Positions 58,669 to 64,000 of a stretch of DNA of 64,000 nucleotides are shown here, one piece after another (positions within the stretch are counted from its first letter, which is position 1; each line of letters starts with the position of its first letter). Position numbers and translations under genes: made by a program. The notes under the pieces are model-generated. The model did not search any database, was not told the origin of the DNA, and was given only the letters and a program-made list of their open reading frames with translations. The stretch spans positions 14,260,001-14,324,000 of the forward strand of contig CP075496.1 of the NCBI GenBank assembly GCA_021613535.1, read 5' to 3'. The DNA is from Adineta vaga (taxonomy: Eukaryota > Rotifera).

Positions 58669-59409
58669 GATTGATTAAACAAAAGGTTATTTTGAAAAAG
58701 AATCAACGTTGATCATCAATATTATAAATTTAACTCAAACTCAACCAAGTGAAACTATTATTAGTCATTCGATTCAGTTCGTTGGTTAATATACAGACAA
58801 ATCTAAAAGATAATAAAAGCTTATGTTAAGAAAAATCAGTGACATCTATTCGATTGGTTACACATCATGTAATTTAGAGTAACAAATATGTTCTCAATTA
58901 CTTTCCAGAAGATTTCGACCGTTTTGTTACGTTATCATCCTCGATGGGTTTATTATACCTTTCATACATACATAATCGAATAGTAATCAGAGCATTTTTT
59001 ATTTGTGAAACAACTCTCATCTACAATAAGATATAGGGGCATAGTAGAACTTCGAGAAATTAATATTGCAATCACAAGAATGAGCTTCTGTCAAAGGAAT
59101 CTTTTCACTAGATCAAAGATTACAGTGACCCTTGTTGAAAAGAAAAACATAGACATGATAAAAATAGATCGAATGTCTTCAAGTTAATTTCCGTTACAAC
59201 AGTGCGGGTGTTTTTTTCACCCTCACCCTCAAGGTCAAACAATCCAACATCAGATTCGGATACATGAAAAAATGTTTTTGTATATTACATATGAGACATT
59301 TTCTTATGTTAAGGACCAAAGAATTATCTCTAATCTTTTATGTATAGAAATATAGCAATATAAATAATGATTATAATTGATTAAAAGAAAGCAAGAAAAA
59401 ACAGTAGAA
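58669..59409. other. Intergenic, nothing recognised
   Basis: Holds the DHX9 promoter side; no supported gene. Confidence 0.5.
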
Positions 59410-60033
59410 TTAAAGTTTAGCAAACGCTTTCGCAAGTTTTTGATTATCTATAGCATATTCTTGTTCCCATTGAGAAACATATGTTTTGTAAATAGTACCA
59501 TCATCATCATCGACATCTGTTTCTGCTACCATTTCTAAAACTTTTCGTTGACATGATTTAAACTTTTCCAGATCATTTCGTTCACAATAATAAGCATTTA
59601 ATTCATCTTTTGAACAAATCATTTTCATTTGATTTTTCCAAACTTTGATTCGATTATAACGATTTGTTTGATTTCCCAAAATATCAAAATATCGTTTATA
59701 AATTGGTTCTTTTGTTAATTGAATTAATTGATGAAGAGTAGACATACATGTTGATGAATGAGATGATCGAGAGATTTTTGTTCCATTACCTAAACATTTT
59801 TCATTGAAATGATTTTCACTAAGTAATGTATAAAGATTCTCTTCTTCATCTGGACAACATTCAGCTATAGCCCGACATCGAAATTCATAAGCTTGACGAG
59901 ATGGTCCAATAGGTGATCGATCAAGAAATTCTTTATGTAATCTCACTAATTCATTTAGATCAGTTTCGATCGTTGATGGAAGAATAGAACCAGTAGCTAA
60001 AGACAAAAGTATAGGAAAAATTCGAATAAACAT
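59410..60033 (-). CDS. Secreted cysteine-containing protein of unknown function
   Basis: A single-exon ORF of 207 residues. The N-terminus (MFIRIFPILLSLATGSILPS) is a signal peptide. The mature part has about nine cysteines, e.g. FRCRAIAECCPDEEE, HFNEKCLGNGTK, KMICSKDELNAYYCE and FKSCQRKVLE, so it is probably disulphide-rich and helical. An acidic run (DVDDDD) precedes the C-terminus. No family recognised. Its neighbour at 60330 is divergently transcribed, leaving a 296-bp shared upstream region. Confidence 0.7.
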   Translation of the reverse strand: MFIRIFPILLSLATGSILPSTIETDLNELVRLHKEFLDRSPIGPSRQAYEFRCRAIAECCPDEEENLYTLLSENHFNEKCLGNGTKISRSSHSSTCMSTLHQLIQLTKEPIYKRYFDILGNQTNRYNRIKVWKNQMKMICSKDELNAYYCERNDLEKFKSCQRKVLEMVAETDVDDDDGTIYKTYVSQWEQEYAIDNQKLAKAFAKL

Positions 60034-60329
60034 TGTCGTAAATGAACAATTGTTCGAATGATAAATTACAATCCTTTAGATTATAGAAGGAGAACAGAGG
60101 GAGGAAGAAAAGAAATTTGTATACGACACACTCTTAATCCTTAAAACGAAGTATGACATTGATTATACATACGTGCATTTCAAATGAAGACGAGATAATT
60201 ACTAAGGTTATCAAATGAAAATTAGTCAAGACATAATTTATAAAAATAGAAATATTTCAGCGCAAATTCTTAAATAAAATTACAATCGTCTTTTTTTTGT
60301 CGATATAATATTTCATTTTTAATGTTCAA

Positions 60330-60832
60330 ATGAATTATATTCTCTCACTTATACCAAGATTAAAAAAGATCCGAACAAAAACTAAAATATCTTCAATTGT
60401 TCGAGAAAATGAAAATAAAATATCAAACAACAACAGCAATAATAATTATAATCTTTCCAACAATGACGAATTTCATTTAATCACATATGAAAACTTTTCT
60501 TCCAGTCACATATGTAATCGTGATGTAAATTTTATCTTCATATTAATTCATTTGAAATACTTTCTCTTTAGATACGTAATATACCATTATCAAAACCATA
60601 TGATACTGATTTTGATCGTCTTCGTTCATGTTCTATGTTGACAATGTCAGATTTAATCGGACGATATCTAATTCATAAAACACCAGAAGACTTTCGAGAA
60701 TTTTTAATCAAAAAAATTCATTGTAGTCAATTATTTGTTAACGAAATTATACAATTAATTGAAATCTGGATATTACATAATTTACAAATTGGACGAGGCA
60801 CACGAACACAAACACTTCAACAATATTTATAA
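60330..60832 (+). CDS. Small protein of unknown function
   Basis: Exons 60330-60524 and 60572-60832, joined across a 47-bp GT-AG intron, give 151 residues. The first exon is basic and Asn-rich (KKIRTKTKISSIVRENE, NNNSNNNYN). The second encodes a compact helical segment (MLTMSDLIGRYLIHKTPEDF, FVNEIIQLIEIWILHNLQIG). No domain recognised. Confidence 0.6.
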
Positions 60833-61246
60833 ATATTCATAGAAATATAATTCTCTTTTGTTTTTTACATATAAACTTCGACTCTTTCTCATTAATCCGA
60901 TATGATTTTTTCAAAGTTCATTCAGGACATAAATTTGAAATAGATTTCTCAAAGTTTATTTAAATCAATATACTTAAAAGCTAGGTGTCGCACGTAAACA
61001 AAGATAAAATTGAATTTTTTTTACATAAAACATTGCCTTAAATATCATTGCAAATAAAATCTTGATATTTTTTTAAATTGTTTTCATAAAGATTTGTTTA
61101 ATTGAAGAATAAGAATAGGATTGGTTAAATAACATTCGATAAGTCGTTTTCTTCAATTCAAATAGTTCTCTGTTCAAATCATTGCACAACAAGATTGTAA
61201 TACTTCATTTTCTTAACTTTTACATTCATTTTTCGAGAAAATAATC
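60833..61246. other. Intergenic, nothing recognised
   Basis: AT-rich leader region of the PARP1 gene. Confidence 0.5.
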
Positions 61247-64000
61247 ATGGATGAAAGTGAGTTTCGTGCGGAATATGCTAAATCTGATCGATCAACATGT
61301 AAAGGATGTCGATCAACAATTAATAAAGATTCATTACGATTAGCAATTATGGTTCAATCACCGAATTTCGATGGAAAAGTCAGATTGATTGAAAATAAAT
61401 CTATTTAATAACCGTAAACGAATATTTTTGTTTAGATTCCAACATGGTATCATACAAGTTGTTTTTTTAAAAAAGTTAAACCAGTTGCTGCAGAAATCAT
61501 CAAAGGTTTTGAAGATCTTCGTTGGGATGATCAAGAAAAACTTCGTGAAAAAGTCGAAGGAAAAACTTCAAAAGATTCAAGTAGAAAAAATCTTTTCTTT
61601 TTCATAAGAAATTATTGAATTCTCTTTTCTTCTCTAGGTGGAAAATCTAACAATACAGACGATCATTCCAGTACATTTAGTGTTGAATATGCTCGATCAA
61701 ATCGAAGTACATGTCATGGTTGTAATGAGAAAATCGACAAAGATACTGTTCGTTTATCCAGAAAAGTTTTATCATCACATACTGTTGTTCCAACTGATCA
61801 ATGGTATCATATTGATTGTTTTAAAGAACAAAAAGATGAACTTCTTTTTGATGGAAATGCTGAAACGTTTGTATTTGATTTCTTCGGATTCATTTGTTTA
61901 TTTATATGAAATTAATTTAGATTCGTTGGATTTAATAATTTGAATAAAGAAGATCAAACAGAATTAAAAAAGAAATTTGGATCGGCAAATGTAAATAGAA
62001 AACGTAAAGGAGAAAAAGTATTGAGTATAATTGGAGATAATGATGAAGCACCAAAAGTAAAACAATCAAAATTAGAAGAAAATACCAATTCAACATCTGA
62101 ACAAGATGAAATTCGTTTGAAAAAAGTTTGTTATTGTCTTTTCTAAACAAACATTTCACTCTTTCTTCATAGGAACAAAGTGAATTACTTTGGAAATATA
62201 AAGATGCATTAAGAAAAGAAGTACCAAATGATGTTTTAAAAGAATTACTTGAACATAATCAACAAAAAATTGCAACTGGTGAATCTCATGTAAGAAACAT
62301 TGCTTATTCTATCTTTCATTTCATTATATTTATATTTCTAGTTAATCGATACTGTTGCTGATTGTATGGCATTCGGTACATTAGAACATTGTCCGGAATG
62401 TGGAGGATTTCTTGTATTTGGGTAAATCAGATCATTTTTCTCGAAAAAATATTCATTGTTCTCAATGTGTTATGTTTAGTTACACATGTTATCGTTGTAC
62501 AGGTGATGTAACTGAATGGACAAAATGTTCTTATACAACAACAACACCAACACGAAAAGCATTTGATATTCCAAGTGACATTAAAACAGAATATGATGCT
62601 TTTAAATCATATAAATATAAAAAACGTGATCGAATCTTGGCGAAAGTCGTGGAAAACCAAGTCACAATCGAAAAAACACCAGAAGTTCCACGAGTTATTA
62701 AAGAGTAAAAATTTTTCGATTTTGTTATAGAGTAATTGTTCGTTTCATTTTAGACCAACATATGATTCAAATTTACCATTATCTGGTTATATTGTCGCAT
62801 CAGCTGGTCGATTATCAAGTTCAGTTGCAACAATACAAAAGGAAGTTGAACGTTTAGGTGGAACATTTTCATCTAAAATTGATGAAACTGTTGGAATTGT
62901 TATTAGTTCACAAGGTATTTCATTTTCTAACAATTTAATCTTTGTTTCATTTTCTGTCTTTGTTCTTTTAGATGAAATTCAAAAGAAGAGTAAAAAACTT
63001 CAAGAAGCTGAATCATTAAATATTCATATTGTATCGGAAGAATTTCTAAAAGAAATTCGAAATGATCGTCCATCAATAATTATGGAAAAATGTAAAATCT
63101 CAACATGGGGAATTTTACCTCATATTCGACAACAAACATCAGCAGATCTGGAAGCAAAAAAGAAATCTGGACGACAAACATTTTCAACAGCATCTGCGAA
63201 ATCTGATGGTAAATTTTTTCGATCATCATCATCGAGATCAATCAATATTTTCCTATTTTCATTTAGCACGATTAAATAAATCAGTACCTGATAAAGTCAA
63301 ATTAAAATTGAAAGATGGAGCTGCAGTTGATCCCGATTCAGGTTTAGAAGATACATGTCATGTTTTAAAAGATACACAAACCAATGGAATCTTTGCTGCT
63401 GTTCTTGGTCTTGTTGATATCACCCGTGGAACAAATTCTTATTATAAATTACAATTATTAGAATCAGATAATGGTCGACAATGGTTTGTCTTTCGAGCAT
63501 GATAAGTTTTATCAATTGATTTCATTCAAAATGTTTTAATTTCTTTTCTTTTTCTACGGGTCGAACAGGTACAATCTATGGTGGAACTAAAGTTGATGAA
63601 TATAGTCGAAAGACAGATGCAATTGATGCATTTCATACGGTCTTTCTTGATAAAACAGGAAATCAATGGACTGAAAGAGACAATTTTCAAAAATTACCAA
63701 ATAAACATTATCCTTTGGAAATCGATTATGGTCAACATGGTGATAATGATCAAATGCAAAAATTACTTGATAGTGCTAATTTAAATATTCAATCAAAATT
63801 ACCTAGTCCTGTTCAAGATCTTGTTAAAATGATTTTTAATGTTGAAACAATGAAACAAGCTTTATTATCATTTGAAATTGATTTAACAAAAATGCCACTC
63901 GGTAAATTATCAAAAAATCAATTAGATAAAGCTTATAAAGTTTTAACTGAATTACAAACATTAATTACAAGTGGTATAACAACATCCAAAACAGCTATTA
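61247..64000 (+). CDS. PARP1: Poly(ADP-ribose) polymerase 1, 5' part (runs off the window)
   Basis: Domains in order. Zinc finger 1 has [16 protein letters not shown] and WYHTSCFF. Zinc finger 2 has [18 protein letters not shown] and WYHIDCFK. A basic linker follows (NRKRKGEK). The PADR1/Zn3 region is [20 protein letters not shown], then [11 protein letters not shown] and [14 protein letters not shown] (the apparent stop at 62422 is inside a GT-AG intron). The BRCT domain is [32 protein letters not shown]. The WGR domain is [30 protein letters not shown], and the start of the regulatory helical domain closes the window. The ART catalytic domain lies beyond the window. PARP1 senses DNA breaks and makes poly(ADP-ribose), relevant to bdelloid DNA repair. 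The WGR motif is restored only by removing an AT-AC intron (63502-63557). Confidence 0.95.
63502..63557 (+). other. AT-AC intron in PARP1 (ATAAGT donor)
   Basis: The 56-bp intron begins ATAAGTTTTATC and ends TTTTTCTAC. Joining GCA-TG to G-GGT-CGA gives A-W-G-R-T, the defining WGR tripeptide. The donor is the U2-type ATAAGT, not the U12 ATATCC. No GT-AG pair here preserves both frame and WGR. Confidence 0.8.

Noticed and set aside
62395-62480. Apparent frameshift and stop in PARP1 after [11 protein letters not shown]
   Set aside because: A 59-bp GT-AG intron (GTAAATC to GTTTAG) restores [11 protein letters not shown] in frame.
1-64000. tRNA, rRNA or other structured RNA genes
   Set aside because: I found no B-box-like GTTCGAATC context or rRNA core in either strand by eye; a covariance-model scan would be decisive.

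Overview
This window looks like nuclear DNA of a bdelloid rotifer (Rotaria/Adineta-like); that assignment is an inference. It is AT-rich and gene-dense on both strands. Nearly all genes are cut by very short introns, about 50-60 bp, with GT-AG ends. It mixes conserved animal genes with an expanded F-box/LRR-like family and plant-type PPR-DYW genes, a mixture expected of bdelloids. I rebuilt gene models by joining exons across introns. Several models (ATP synthase gamma, primase, RRM protein, Kv channel, GST omega, nuclear receptor) add up to whole-codon lengths.

Layout. 0.2-2.2 kb: a tryparedoxin/nucleoredoxin-like gene and a LOTUS (OST-HTH) gene. 2.8-8.1 kb: a decayed F-box gene, coding relics, a small foldback element and a trypsin-like protease interrupted by one TGA. 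8.9-11.8 kb: a secreted polyprotein of five GLWGK-type amphipathic peptide units, each ending in an amidation/dibasic signal, plus a decayed tandem copy. 12-17 kb: an RRM protein, mitochondrial ATP synthase gamma, DNA primase small subunit (with a U12-type AT-AC intron) and an F-box relic. 18-22 kb: a DBD-only nuclear receptor, a partial copy of it, a coiled-coil gene and a LOTUS fragment. 22.9-25.7 kb: an element bounded by 28-bp terminal inverted repeats that carries a two-exon, eight-cysteine defensin-like precursor.

26-44 kb: two LOTUS genes, then a ~5.9-kb segmental duplication (27.85-33.76 and 37.38-43.34 kb) containing a LOTUS gene, a PPR-DYW gene and a Kv channel. The copies decayed in complementary fashion: LOTUS survives in copy A, Kv in copy B, PPR-DYW in neither. 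Between the copies lie an intact F-box gene and a CDC37-like cochaperone. 44.7-50 kb: an NHL-repeat secreted protein and an omega GST. 50.7-52.1 kb: a gene fragment abutting a GC-richer repeat. 53-58.7 kb: DHX9/MLE helicase with an antisense ORF nested in one of its introns. 59-64 kb: two unknown small genes and the 5' part of PARP1, which contains a second AT-AC intron of a different type.

Themes: effector-peptide precursors resembling host-defence genes; LOTUS-domain genes of the germline RNA-regulation type; DNA repair and replication genes (PARP1, PRIM1); and abundant duplication followed by pseudogenisation.
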